Origin: Bacteroides gallinarum DSM 18171 = JCM 13658
GTDB lineage: Bacteria; Bacteroidota; Bacteroidia; Bacteroidales; Bacteroidaceae
Reading direction: 5' to 3'
NCBI RefSeq assembly: GCF_000374365.1
Contig: NZ_KB894121.1
Coordinates: 62,001 to 126,000 of the forward strand
DNA length: 64,000 nucleotides
In this document: positions 43,429 through 52,585 of the stretch, in pieces
Numbering within the stretch: the stretch's first letter is position 1
Layout: the number at the start of each line of letters is the position of its first letter
The notes under the pieces: generated by a model
Told to the model about the DNA's origin: nothing
What the model saw: the letters and a program-made list of their open reading frames with translations, nothing else
Database searches by the model: none
Translations under genes and position numbers: made by a program

Positions 43429-44905
43429 GATTGCCCTGCGCGTGATGCGCTCCTGCAAGGAAATGGGCATATTGACCGTTGCCGTGTTTTCCGAAGCCGA
43501 CCGTGCTTCGCATCATGTGGCGTATGCCGACGAGGCTTACCCGATAGGGGCGGCTGCGGCGAAAGAGAGTTATCTGAATATAGAGAAAGTGATTGCCGTG
43601 GCAAAGGGCTGCGGTGCGGATGCCATTCACCCGGGTTATGGCTTCTTGTCGGAGAATGCGGAGTTTGCCCGCCGCTGTAAGGAGGAGGGTATCGTATTCA
43701 TCGGCCCTTCTGCCGAGACTATGGAGGCTATGGGCGACAAGATAGCCGCCCGCAAGCGGATGATTGCCGCCGGCGTGCCGGTAGTGCCGGGCACGGAGCG
43801 GCCTTTGCAGAGTGCGGAGGAGGCTGTGCGCATCTGCAACGGGATTGGGTATCCGGTGATGCTGAAGGCGTCCATGGGTGGCGGAGGTAAGGGTATGCGC
43901 CTTATCCGCAGCGAGGAGGAAGTGGCGGAGGCGTACAATACGGCACGTTCGGAGTCCATGTCGTCCTTCGGCGACGATACGGTGTACGTGGAGAAGTTCG
44001 TGGAGGAGCCGCATCATATCGAGTTCCAGATTTTGGGCGATAACTACGGCAATGTAATCCACCTTTTCGACCGCGAGTGTTCCGTACAGCGCCGCAATCA
44101 GAAGATTGTGGAGGAGAGCCCGTCGCCTTTCCTTACGCCCGAGTTGCGCAGGGAAATGGGAGAGAAAGCCGTTGCCGCTGCCAAAGCGGTGAATTACTCC
44201 GGCGCGGGTACTATCGAGTTCTTGGTGGATAAAGACCGTAATTTCTATTTCCTCGAAATGAATACCCGCTTGCAGGTGGAGCATCCCGTTACGGAGGAGG
44301 TGGTAGGCGTGGACTTGGTGAAGGAGCAGATTTTCGTGGCGGACGGCAAGCCGTTGCATCTCCGCCAGGAGGATATCTTCCAGCGCGGCCATGCCATAGA
44401 GTGCCGCATCTGCGCCGAGGATACGGAGAACAATTTCATGCCTTCGCCGGGTATCATCAGGCAACTGACCGAGCCTAACGGCATCGGTGTGCGCATTGAC
44501 AGTTATGTGTACGAGGGGTATGAAATTCCCGTGTACTACGACCCGATGATAGGCAAGCTTATCGTGTGGGCTACCACCCGCCAGTATGCTATCGAGCGTA
44601 TGCGCCGCGTGCTTTACGAGTACAAGATTACGGGGCTGAAAACAAATCTTGCTTACCTGAAACGTATCATGCATGTGCCGGACTTCGTAAAGGGCGAGTA
44701 CAATACGTTGTTCATCGCCAAGAATGCCCGTATGCTGGTGCGCTCCAACGGCAGCAACGAGGAGATAGAGAATGTTGCCATGATTGCGGCTTATATGGAT
44801 TACCTGGTGAACCTGGAGGAGAATGCTTCGGCACAGTTGCCCGACGGGCGTCCTATCAGCCGTTGGCGCGAGTTCGGGTTGCAGAAGGGTGTACTGAGAA
44901 TTTAA
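43394..44905 (+). CDS. Biotin carboxylase subunit of acyl-CoA carboxylase
   Basis: This ATP-grasp enzyme carboxylates biotin on the carrier protein. Of 503 residues, the start KKVLIANRGEIALRVMRSCK, the ATP loop MKASMGGGGKGMRLI, DRECSVQRRNQKIVEESPSP and the catalytic EMNTRLQVEHPVTEEVVGVD are all standard. Together with the two genes downstream it forms a three-part acyl-CoA carboxylase, most likely acting on propionyl-CoA/methylmalonyl-CoA. That substrate would explain control by a cobalamin riboswitch. Confidence 0.92.
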   Translation: MIKKVLIANRGEIALRVMRSCKEMGILTVAVFSEADRASHHVAYADEAYPIGAAAAKESYLNIEKVIAVAKGCGADAIHPGYGFLSENAEFARRCKEEGIVFIGPSAETMEAMGDKIAARKRMIAAGVPVVPGTERPLQSAEEAVRICNGIGYPVMLKASMGGGGKGMRLIRSEEEVAEAYNTARSESMSSFGDDTVYVEKFVEEPHHIEFQILGDNYGNVIHLFDRECSVQRRNQKIVEESPSPFLTPELRREMGEKAVAAAKAVNYSGAGTIEFLVDKDRNFYFLEMNTRLQVEHPVTEEVVGVDLVKEQIFVADGKPLHLRQEDIFQRGHAIECRICAEDTENNFMPSPGIIRQLTEPNGIGVRIDSYVYEGYEIPVYYDPMIGKLIVWATTRQYAIERMRRVLYEYKITGLKTNLAYLKRIMHVPDFVKGEYNTLFIAKNARMLVRSNGSNEEIENVAMIAAYMDYLVNLEENASAQLPDGRPISRWREFGLQKGVLRI

Positions 44906-44919
44906 AGGAGTTTTGTTTT

Positions 44920-45435
44920 ATGGAAATACATATAGGTAACCGCGTGGCGGATGTTACGCTGGTAAGTAAGGAGGGAAATAAGGTGCAGCTTACCGTAGAC
45001 GGGAAGCCGTACGAGGTGGATATCGTAATGGCGGAGAACGGGAGCTGTTCCATTCTGCACAACGGGAACTCGTTCAATGCGGGGCTGGTGCGCGGAGAAG
45101 GCGGAAAGAGTTACGATGTGAACATGTTTTATCGTTCGTACCATGTGGATATCGTGGATACGCAGGCCAAGTACCTGCACATGAGGAAGGGGGCGGATGA
45201 GAAGCAGGGCGACAAGATTATCGCCCCGATGCCGGGTAAGGTCGTGAGTATCCCCGTAAAGCCGGGCGACCGCCTGGCTGCCGGCGACATTGCCGTGGTG
45301 CTGGAAGCGATGAAGATGCAGAGTAACTACAAGGTCAGTGCGGACTGCGTCGTGAAAAACATATTGGTGAGCGAGGGCGAGCCGGTAAATGCGAATCAGG
45401 TATTGATAGAGTTGGAACTTATTAAGGAGGAATGA
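44920..45435 (+). CDS. Biotin carboxyl carrier protein
   Basis: The start ATG at 44920 has AAAGGAG nine bases upstream and gives 171 residues; the open frame further upstream is a shadow of the biotin carboxylase gene. The C-terminal biotinyl domain has KIIAPMPGKVVSIPVKPGD and the biotin lysine in LEAMKMQSNY. The N-terminal about 90 residues are a barrel-like region for binding the other subunits. The end overlaps the next gene region. Confidence 0.92.
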   Translation: MEIHIGNRVADVTLVSKEGNKVQLTVDGKPYEVDIVMAENGSCSILHNGNSFNAGLVRGEGGKSYDVNMFYRSYHVDIVDTQAKYLHMRKGADEKQGDKIIAPMPGKVVSIPVKPGDRLAAGDIAVVLEAMKMQSNYKVSADCVVKNILVSEGEPVNANQVLIELELIKEE

Positions 45436-45437
45436 AT

Positions 45438-46970
45438 ATGAACAGGGAAGAGATATACAGACGTTTCGAGGAATTGGATAAACGTGCCTCGCTGGGCGGC
45501 GGCATAGACAAGATTGAGAAACAACATGCCGGCGGGCGCATGACGGCACGCGAGCGTATCGATATGTTGCTCGACAAGGGTACTTTCAATGAGCTGGATA
45601 AGTTCGTGGCTCACCGCTGTACGGACTTCGGCATGGAGAAGAAGCAGATAGCCGGCGACGGCATGGTGACGGGTTACGGCAAGATAGACGGGCGGCAGGT
45701 GTTTGTTTATGCCTACGACTTTACGGCGCACGGCGGCTCGCTGAGCGAGACGAATGCCGCCAAGATTGTCAAGGTACAGCAGTTGGCGTTGAAGAACGGC
45801 GCTCCTGTTATCGCCCTGAACGATTCCGGAGGCGCACGTATCCAGGAGGGTGTGAACAGCCTGGCGGGGTATGCTTCCATTTTCTACCAGAATACGATAG
45901 CTTCGGGGGTTATCCCGCAGATTTCGGCTATCCTGGGCCCTTGTGCGGGCGGTGCTTGCTATTCGCCGGCACTGACGGATTTCATCTTCATGGTGAAGGA
46001 GCAGAGCCATATGTTTATCACGGGCCCGGATGTGGTAAAGACTGTTACGCACGAGGAGGTGGATAAGGAGGAGCTGGGCGGCGCTTATACGCATAGCAGC
46101 AAGAGTGGTGTTACCCATTTTATGTGCAATACGGAGGAGGAGACGCTGATGAGTATCCGTGAGTTGCTGAGTTTCCTGCCGTCCAACAATATGGAGGATG
46201 CTCCGTATGTGGCTTGCACGGATGATATTCACCGGCAGACGGAGGATTTGCAGACCGTTATTCCGGAAGACCCCAATATGCCTTACGATATCAAGGATAT
46301 CGTGGAACCGGTGTTGGATAACCGGTATTTCTTCGAGGTGATGCCTCACTTTGCAAAGAATGTGGTGGTGGGCTTCGGGCGGCTCAACGGGCGCTCGGTG
46401 GGCATCGTAGCCAACCAGCCGGCGTACCTGGCGGGTGTGCTGGATATCGACGCTTCGGACAAGGCGGCGCGTTTCATACGTTTCTGCGACTGTTTCAACA
46501 TCCCGCTGATAACGTTCGAGGATGTTCCGGGATTTTTGCCCGGTACGGTGCAGGAGCATAATGGCATTATCCGCCACGGCGCCAAGATTGTCTATGCGTA
46601 TGCCGAGGCTACCGTGCCCAAGATTACGCTGATAACCCGCAAGGCTTACGGGGGCGCTTATATCGTGATGTCCAGCAAGCCTACGGGCGCCGATGTGAAC
46701 CTTGCTTATCCGCAGGCGGAGATTGCCGTAATGGGTGCGGAAGGGGCTGTGAACATCTTGTACCGGAAGGCTTCGCCCGAGGAGAAGAAGGAGATTATAG
46801 GGCAGTACGAGGAGAAGTTCTCTAATCCTTACCGTGCTGCCGAACGTGGTTTCATAGATGAGATTATCATGCCTCGCAACACCCGTTATAAGCTGGTGCA
46901 GGCTTTGGAAATGGCTCATAACAAGAACCAGAGCAATCCGCCGAAAAAACACGGCAATATGCCTTTATAA
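45438..46970 (+). CDS. Carboxyltransferase subunit (propionyl-CoA carboxylase beta / methylmalonyl-CoA decarboxylase alpha type)
   Basis: The product of about 510 residues has the two crotonase-like halves of acyl-CoA carboxyltransferases: LNDSGGARIQEGVNSLAGYA with GPCAGGACYSPALTDF, and DVPGFLPGTVQEHNGIIRHG with AYGGAYIVMSSK. Two ATGs compete, at 45432 and 45438. A strong AAGGAGG at 45424-45430 is spaced for the second. A pure PCC or a sodium-pump decarboxylase cannot be separated by sequence, but no membrane decarboxylase subunit is adjacent, which favours the soluble carboxylase. Confidence 0.92.
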   Translation: MNREEIYRRFEELDKRASLGGGIDKIEKQHAGGRMTARERIDMLLDKGTFNELDKFVAHRCTDFGMEKKQIAGDGMVTGYGKIDGRQVFVYAYDFTAHGGSLSETNAAKIVKVQQLALKNGAPVIALNDSGGARIQEGVNSLAGYASIFYQNTIASGVIPQISAILGPCAGGACYSPALTDFIFMVKEQSHMFITGPDVVKTVTHEEVDKEELGGAYTHSSKSGVTHFMCNTEEETLMSIRELLSFLPSNNMEDAPYVACTDDIHRQTEDLQTVIPEDPNMPYDIKDIVEPVLDNRYFFEVMPHFAKNVVVGFGRLNGRSVGIVANQPAYLAGVLDIDASDKAARFIRFCDCFNIPLITFEDVPGFLPGTVQEHNGIIRHGAKIVYAYAEATVPKITLITRKAYGGAYIVMSSKPTGADVNLAYPQAEIAVMGAEGAVNILYRKASPEEKKEIIGQYEEKFSNPYRAAERGFIDEIIMPRNTRYKLVQALEMAHNKNQSNPPKKHGNMPL

Positions 46971-47080
46971 ATAGTTATTTTTTTAATGTGTGAAAGCTGG
47001 TATCCCTGGAGAAGTGATTTCTGTGGGGGTACTTTTTTTACCCGATTACCGATTACCTAATCAATATATACGTTGGAATT

Positions 47081-48769
47081 ATGGAATTATTAAGAAACCT
47101 CTTTGAGGGTTACCCCAACCTGTGGGGTGGCGGTGTGGCGCACTCCGTTCTCATTTTGTCGCTTGTCATTGCGTTCGGCATCATGCTTGGCAAGATTAAG
47201 ATTGCCGGAATATCCCTGGGTGTTACCTGGATATTGTTCGTGGGGATTGTATTCGGACATTTCAACCTGAACCTGGATGAGCATTTGCTTCATTTCCTGA
47301 AGGAGTTCGGATTGATTTTGTTTGTATATTCTATCGGCTTGCAGGTGGGGCCGGGCTTTTTCTCTGCCTTTAAGAAGGGGGGATTTACGCTGAATGTACT
47401 GGCGGTGCTGGTGGTCTTTGTCAGTGTGCTGATTACCGTGGTGCTGCATTTCACTACGGGGATACCTATCACGACTATGGTGGGTATCTTGTCGGGGGCG
47501 GTTACCAATACGCCGGGGCTGGGTGCTGCCCAGCAGGCAAACAGCGACCTGAACGGTATCGATGCTCCGGAGATAGCGCTGGGTTATGCGGTGGCTTATC
47601 CTCTGGGTGTTATCGGGTGTATCCTGGCGCTGCTGGCTTTGAAGTATCTGTTGCATGTCAATACCCGGAAAGAGGAAACGGAAGCCGAGCAGGGCTTGGG
47701 ACATTTGCAGGAGCTGACCGTGCGCCCTGTTTCCGTGGAGATACGCAACGAGGCGGTGGACGGCAAGACGATAAGGGCTATTAAGCCGTTGCTGAACCGT
47801 GCGTTCGTTATTTCGCGCATACGCCACCATGACTCCGGGAGCGAGGTGGAGCTGGTGAGTGCCGATACTGTGCTGCATCTGCAAGACCAGATTTTGTTTA
47901 TCTCCAACCCGAAGGATATGGAGGCTATAATTGCTTTCTTTGGCAAGCAGGTCAATGTGGAGTGGGAGAAAGTGGATAAGAAGTTGATTTCGCGCCGTAT
48001 CTTGATTACCAAGCCGGAGCTGAACGGGAAGTCGTTGGCGCAACTGAAAATCCGTAATAACTTCGGTGCGAGCATCACCCGTATCAACCGTTCGGGGGTG
48101 GATTTGGTGGCGACGCCTCATTTGCAGTTGCAAATGGGCGACCGGGTAACGATTGTGGGCAGCGAACTGGCGGTAAGCCATGCGGAGAAGGTGCTGGGCA
48201 ACTCTTTGAAGCGCCTGAATCATCCGAACCTGATTCCTATTTTCCTGGGTATCGCGTTGGGGTGTATCCTGGGGAGTTTGCCTTTCATGTTTCCGGGTAT
48301 TCCGCAACCGGTCAAGCTGGGGCTTGCCGGCGGTCCGCTGATTGTGTCTATTCTTATCAGCCGTTTCGGACCTCAGTATAAGCTGATTACATATACTACG
48401 ATGAGTGCCAACCTGATGATACGCGAGATTGGTATCTCGCTTTTCCTGGCGTGTGTGGGGCTGGGAGCAGGCAAGGGGTTTGTAGATACCATTATTTATG
48501 AAGGCGGTTATGTGTGGATAGCTTACGGTGCGATTATAACGGTGGTTCCGTTGCTGGTGGGCGGACTGGTGGGGCGTTATGTCTGGAAGCTGAACTATTA
48601 TACGTTGATAGGTGTGCTTTCGGGAACGAATACCAATCCGCCTGCCCTGGCTTATTCTTCGGAGCTGACTGCGTGCGACGCGCCTGCTGTGGGGTATGCC
48701 ACGGTTTATCCGCTGGCTATGTTCCTGCGGGTGCTCACGGCGCAAATCCTGATATTGGCATTGGCGTAG
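47081..48769 (+). CDS. YidE/YbjL/AspT-type transporter with TrkA-C domains
   Basis: The 562-residue membrane protein has two copies of the AspT/YidE/YbjL membrane module (GLILFVYSIGLQVGPGFF, then IGISLFLACVGLGAGKGFVD), each with a conserved late motif (GAVTNTPGLGAAQQA, GTNTNPPALAYSSE). They flank two cytoplasmic TrkA-C/RCK-like domains (residues about 210-380). Relatives include the aspartate:alanine exchanger AspT; the substrate here is unknown. The 110-base gap before it holds a weak GGGTA-TACCC hairpin that may end the carboxylase operon. Confidence 0.85.
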   Translation: MELLRNLFEGYPNLWGGGVAHSVLILSLVIAFGIMLGKIKIAGISLGVTWILFVGIVFGHFNLNLDEHLLHFLKEFGLILFVYSIGLQVGPGFFSAFKKGGFTLNVLAVLVVFVSVLITVVLHFTTGIPITTMVGILSGAVTNTPGLGAAQQANSDLNGIDAPEIALGYAVAYPLGVIGCILALLALKYLLHVNTRKEETEAEQGLGHLQELTVRPVSVEIRNEAVDGKTIRAIKPLLNRAFVISRIRHHDSGSEVELVSADTVLHLQDQILFISNPKDMEAIIAFFGKQVNVEWEKVDKKLISRRILITKPELNGKSLAQLKIRNNFGASITRINRSGVDLVATPHLQLQMGDRVTIVGSELAVSHAEKVLGNSLKRLNHPNLIPIFLGIALGCILGSLPFMFPGIPQPVKLGLAGGPLIVSILISRFGPQYKLITYTTMSANLMIREIGISLFLACVGLGAGKGFVDTIIYEGGYVWIAYGAIITVVPLLVGGLVGRYVWKLNYYTLIGVLSGTNTNPPALAYSSELTACDAPAVGYATVYPLAMFLRVLTAQILILALA

Positions 48770-48781
48770 AGGGGTGTTTGC

Positions 48782-49525
48782 TTACTTGCCTGCCGAGTAG
48801 TATGCTTCTGCCTGAGCCAGCGTTTCGGGCTTGCCGATGTCGAACCAGCGGCAGCCTTGAAGCGGATAGCCTTGTATGCGGGCTGTCTTGCATACGGACA
48901 GGTAGAAGGGGATGATAGAGAACTTGCCCGTCCACTGGCTGTTTTCCATATAGCGGAACAGGGAGGGTGAGATGATATGGATGCCTCCGAATGCCATTTC
49001 TTCGTACTGCCCTTCGCGGTAGGCGAGTTCTTCCGGCTTGGTTTCGCCTGTGGATTTGTTTATCCAGCCGTGCAGGTAGTGTGCGTCGTCCAGCAGCAGG
49101 TAGCGTGAGGTCTGCCGCCGGCTGACGAGCAGCGTAGCTTCGGCATCGCTCTCCCGGTGGTGTTTGTAGACTGCCGCCAGGTCGATGTCGGAGAGTATGT
49201 CGGCATTGTGTACCAGGAACGGTTCGTTGCCGTCCAGAAACGGGCGTGCTTTCTTTATCCCTCCGCCGGTGTCGAGGAGCATATCCCGTTCGTCGCTGAT
49301 GTGTACGGTAACTCCGAAATCGTTATGGGTGCGGAGAAACCGGATTATCTGCTCGCCGAAGTGGTGGATGTTGATTGTAATGTCGTCGAACCCAGCGTCT
49401 TTCAGCCGTAGTATTACCCGTTCCAGCATCGGCTTCCCGGCTACCGGGATGAGGGCTTTGGGGGTGTGGTCGGTTAGCGGGCGCAGGCGTGTGCCCAGGC
49501 CGGCGGCGAATATCATGGCTTTCAT
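48782..49525 (-). CDS. Sugar-1-phosphate nucleotidyltransferase, MurU-like
   Basis: The 247-residue enzyme starts KAMIFAAGLGTRLRPLTDHT and has PKALIPVAGKPML and FLVHNADILSDIDL, the pattern of MurU-type nucleotidyltransferases. MurU converts MurNAc-1-phosphate to UDP-MurNAc in cell-wall recycling. The gene is 30 bases downstream of an AmgK-like sugar kinase on the same strand, the expected partner, which supports this over HddC or mannose-1-phosphate functions. Confidence 0.82.
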   Translation of the reverse strand: MKAMIFAAGLGTRLRPLTDHTPKALIPVAGKPMLERVILRLKDAGFDDITINIHHFGEQIIRFLRTHNDFGVTVHISDERDMLLDTGGGIKKARPFLDGNEPFLVHNADILSDIDLAAVYKHHRESDAEATLLVSRRQTSRYLLLDDAHYLHGWINKSTGETKPEELAYREGQYEEMAFGGIHIISPSLFRYMENSQWTGKFSIIPFYLSVCKTARIQGYPLQGCRWFDIGKPETLAQAEAYYSAGK

Positions 49526-49555
49526 AAAGTATGGGGTTGTGTCTTTTGCGGCTAA

Positions 49556-50986
49556 CTATGCTTTTGCATTGAAGTTTTGTTCTATATTCTGTTCTCTATG
49601 TATCAAATGTACCTGTACTCCGAATTTCTTGTGCAGGTGTTCTGCCAGGTGTTGTGCCGAGTAGACGGAGCGGTGTTGCCCGCCGGTGCAGCCGAAGCAT
49701 ACGGAGAGGTTGGTGAACCCGCGTTCCATATACCGCTTTACGGAGGCATCTACCAGGGCGTAGACATGTTCCAGGAAAACGGCTATCTCACCGTCTTCTT
49801 CGAGGAAGCGGATAACGGGTTCGTCCAGCCCGGTGAAGGGCTTGTAGCGTTCGTACTTGCCGGGGTTGTTCACGGCACGGCAGTCGAACACGAAGCCGCC
49901 GCCGTTGCCGGTGGGGTCTTCGGGAATACCTTTCTTATAGGCGAAGCTGGTGACCTTTACTGTGAGGCGGCGCTTTTGCAGGTCGTCGGTGAACTGTTTC
50001 AGCTCGGTGAGCTCGCGCAGCACTTTGCAGAGGTAGGGGTATTCGGGGTAGGGCTCCTGGAGCAGTTGGCGCAGGTTCTCGATAGCGAAGGGTACGCTTT
50101 GGATGAAGTGGGGCTTCTTTTCGAAGTAACCGCGGAATCCGTAGCATCCCAGTACTTGCATGGTGCGGAACAGGACGAAGTGGCGGAGCTGGGCGTGGAA
50201 GTAGCTCTCGTCTACCGGCTGGTATTTGCGCAGGGCTTCGATGTATTCTTTCAGCAGTTCCCGGCGCAGGCTGTCCGGATAGTTGGCTTTTGCCTGCCAC
50301 AGGAAGGAGGCTACGTCGTAGTACACCGGGCCTTTGCGTCCGCCCTGGAAGTCGATGAGCCACGGCTCGCCGTCTTTAATCATTACGTTGCGGCTTTGGA
50401 AGTCGCGGTACATGAAGGTGGCGGAGCTGCTGCGGAGGAGTACGTCTGCCATTTTCTGGAAGTCGTCTTCCAGGCGGTCTTCCTGGAAGTCCATGCCTGT
50501 TGCTTTAAGGAAGCAGTATTTAAAGTAGTTCAGGTCCCAGAGGATGCTGCGGCTGTTGAACTCTGCCTGCGGATAGCAGTAGGAGAAGTCCATGCCGTCC
50601 GCCCCGGCAAACTGTACGGCGGGTAGCAGGCGGATAGCTTTGCGCAGCAGTTGCTTTTCTTCTTCGTCGAACACGCTGGTTTTGCGCCCTTTCTCGATAG
50701 CGTCGAACAGGAGGGTGTTGCCCAGGTCTTCCTGAAGGTAGTACACGTCGTCCTCCGAACGGATGAATACTTGGGGCACGGGCAGTCCTTTGCGGCGGAA
50801 ATGTTCTGCCATGTAGAGGAATGCGTGGTTTTCTTCGACGGACTCGCCGCTGACGCCTATCAGCGTGGGTGTACCCGTAAGGCGGAAGTAACGGCGGTTG
50901 GAGCCGGAGGAGGGGAGTTCGTCGATTGCTTCGGGTGCGTGCCCGGTATGTGCGATGTAGAGTTTCTTGAGTTCTTCGGTTATCAT
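49556..50986 (-). CDS. AmgK-like anomeric sugar kinase fused to a RapZ C-terminal domain
   Basis: The start was placed at the ATG at 50986 (MITEELKKLYIAHTG), 476 residues; the longer frame runs into the cbiA promoter region. Residues 1 to about 320 are an aminoglycoside-phosphotransferase-like kinase (SSGSNRRYFRL, FMYRDFQSRNVMIKDGEPWL, IDFQGGRKGPVYYDVASFLW). The C-terminal about 140 residues match the RapZ C-terminal domain (DCRAVNNPGKYERYKPFTG, VCFGCTGGQHRSVY). AmgK phosphorylates MurNAc/GlcNAc at C1, and RapZ senses glucosamine-6-phosphate. The fusion may tie kinase activity to amino-sugar level. Confidence 0.82.
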   Translation of the reverse strand: MITEELKKLYIAHTGHAPEAIDELPSSGSNRRYFRLTGTPTLIGVSGESVEENHAFLYMAEHFRRKGLPVPQVFIRSEDDVYYLQEDLGNTLLFDAIEKGRKTSVFDEEEKQLLRKAIRLLPAVQFAGADGMDFSYCYPQAEFNSRSILWDLNYFKYCFLKATGMDFQEDRLEDDFQKMADVLLRSSSATFMYRDFQSRNVMIKDGEPWLIDFQGGRKGPVYYDVASFLWQAKANYPDSLRRELLKEYIEALRKYQPVDESYFHAQLRHFVLFRTMQVLGCYGFRGYFEKKPHFIQSVPFAIENLRQLLQEPYPEYPYLCKVLRELTELKQFTDDLQKRRLTVKVTSFAYKKGIPEDPTGNGGGFVFDCRAVNNPGKYERYKPFTGLDEPVIRFLEEDGEIAVFLEHVYALVDASVKRYMERGFTNLSVCFGCTGGQHRSVYSAQHLAEHLHKKFGVQVHLIHREQNIEQNFNAKA

Positions 50987-51039
50987 AGCGGTTTTTTTAT
51001 ATTTGGCAGCTAAGATAAGGTTTTTGTCGGAGATATGTT

Positions 51040-51047
51040 TACCTTTG
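51040..51047 (+). promoter_or_regulatory. -7 box for cbiA
   Basis: TACCTTTG matches TAnnTTTG, 70 bases before the cbiA ATG at 51117. No riboswitch motif is present in the leader. Confidence 0.5.
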
Positions 51048-51116
51048 CCGTATAAAATCCATACCGGACGGCTTATAATCCGTAATCCGTTCCGTAACTT
51101 ATAATTCGTAATCGAG

Positions 51117-52568
51117 ATGCGTTCCATTCCTCAGTTTCTGATTGCTGCTCCTACGTCGGGCAGCGGAAAGACTACCGTGAGCCGCGGGTTAATGGCTTTG
51201 TTGGCACAGAAGGGGTTGGCGGTACAGCCTTTTAAATGCGGGCCGGATTATATCGATACCAAGTATCATGCGGCGGTGTGCGGGCGTCCTTCCATAAATC
51301 TGGATACTTTTATGGCGTCGGACGGGCATGTGCGCAGGCTGTATGCACGCTATGCCGCGTCTGCGGATGCCTGCATCGTAGAGGGGATGATGGGGATGTT
51401 CGACGGCTACGACCGCGACCGGGGTTCTTCGGCGGAGATTGCGGGTTTGTTGCAGCTTCCTGTCGTACTGGTGGCGGATGCCAGGTCTGCCGCTTATTCA
51501 ATGGCTCCTCTGTTGTGGGGCTTCGTGCACTTTCGTCCGGAGGTGCGGGTGGCGGGGGTGATATTCAACCGTGTAGGTTCGCCCCGCCATTACGAGATGT
51601 TGCGGGAGGTGTGTGCCGAGGTAGGGATAGATTGCCTGGGGTATCTTCCGAAAACGAAATCGCTGGAGCAGGAGTCGCGTTATCTGGGGCTCGATTTCAG
51701 CTTGTCTAAGGGTACGGATGCTATCGGCGGGCTGACGGACTTGCTGGAACAGCATGTGGATTGGAGGCGGCTGTTGGAAAAGACGTCCTTTCCGTTGCAG
51801 GAGGTACGGGAGGAGGAAGGTTGTGTGTGCGGGCGGGATATGCGTATGGGAGAGCTGGGGGGGCTTGCACATAAGGCGGATGTATTTACATCTGAGCCGG
51901 GTATGCTTGCGCCTGAGTCGGGTACTTTGCGTATATCGGTGGCGCGCAACGAGGAATCTTTCTCTTTTATTTACGAGGAGCATTTGGAGATATTGCGCGG
52001 AATGGGGAGTGTTTCTTTCTTCGACCCGGAGGAGGATGTGCCTATGCCGCAGGATACCGATTTGCTTTATTTGCCGGGCGGGTATCCGGAGAAGCATGCC
52101 CGGGAACTTGCCGGGGCGTGCAGGGCAAAGGAATCCGTCCGCGAGTATATAGAGCACGGCGGCAGGACGCTTGCCGAATGCGGGGGGCTGATTTACCTTT
52201 CGTATGCCGTTAGCCGCGACAGGCGGGAGGGTGAGGGGGCTTGCTGCGGGTTCGACCGAATGGCGGGTGTCTTTCCTTTTTATATCTCCAATGAGGAGGG
52301 ATGCCGGAAGTTGGCATTGGGGTATCGCAGTTTCTGCTATAACGGGCAGCAGTTGCGGGGGCATGAGTTCCATTATACGCAGTTCGGTAAGACGGGGGCG
52401 GCTCCCGATGATGCGGGGAAAGAGCTTTATCTGCCGCCTACCGTGGCACAGGTGTATAATGCCAAGGGGCAGCCGGTGAGCACGCCTGTATTCCGTTACA
52501 AGAATGCGATAGCGAGCTATACGCATCTTTACTGGGGGGAGACGGATATAATGCGATTATTCGAATAA
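51117..52568 (+). CDS. cbiA: Cobyrinate a,c-diamide synthase CbiA
   Basis: CbiA amidates the a and c carboxyls of cobyrinate with glutamine and ATP. The N-terminal ATPase half has IAAPTSGSGKTTVSRGLMAL and KCGPDYIDTKYH; the C-terminal class I glutaminase half has the cysteine in TLAECGGLIYLSYAV and a late GHEFHYT histidine. The length of 483 is slightly over the norm because of a linker (residues about 235-275) containing a 21-bp repeat (EPGMLAP/ESGTLRI). It is followed after 17 bases by the adenosyltransferase gene. Confidence 0.94.
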   Translation: MRSIPQFLIAAPTSGSGKTTVSRGLMALLAQKGLAVQPFKCGPDYIDTKYHAAVCGRPSINLDTFMASDGHVRRLYARYAASADACIVEGMMGMFDGYDRDRGSSAEIAGLLQLPVVLVADARSAAYSMAPLLWGFVHFRPEVRVAGVIFNRVGSPRHYEMLREVCAEVGIDCLGYLPKTKSLEQESRYLGLDFSLSKGTDAIGGLTDLLEQHVDWRRLLEKTSFPLQEVREEEGCVCGRDMRMGELGGLAHKADVFTSEPGMLAPESGTLRISVARNEESFSFIYEEHLEILRGMGSVSFFDPEEDVPMPQDTDLLYLPGGYPEKHARELAGACRAKESVREYIEHGGRTLAECGGLIYLSYAVSRDRREGEGACCGFDRMAGVFPFYISNEEGCRKLALGYRSFCYNGQQLRGHEFHYTQFGKTGAAPDDAGKELYLPPTVAQVYNAKGQPVSTPVFRYKNAIASYTHLYWGETDIMRLFE

Positions 52569-52585
52569 CCGAAAACAAGACTGAT

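Noticed and set aside
45396-48745. Two minus-strand frames above 500 codons opposite the carboxyltransferase and the YidE-like transporter
   Set aside because: Both are shadows of strongly supported plus-strand genes and show His/Arg/Gln-rich random composition.
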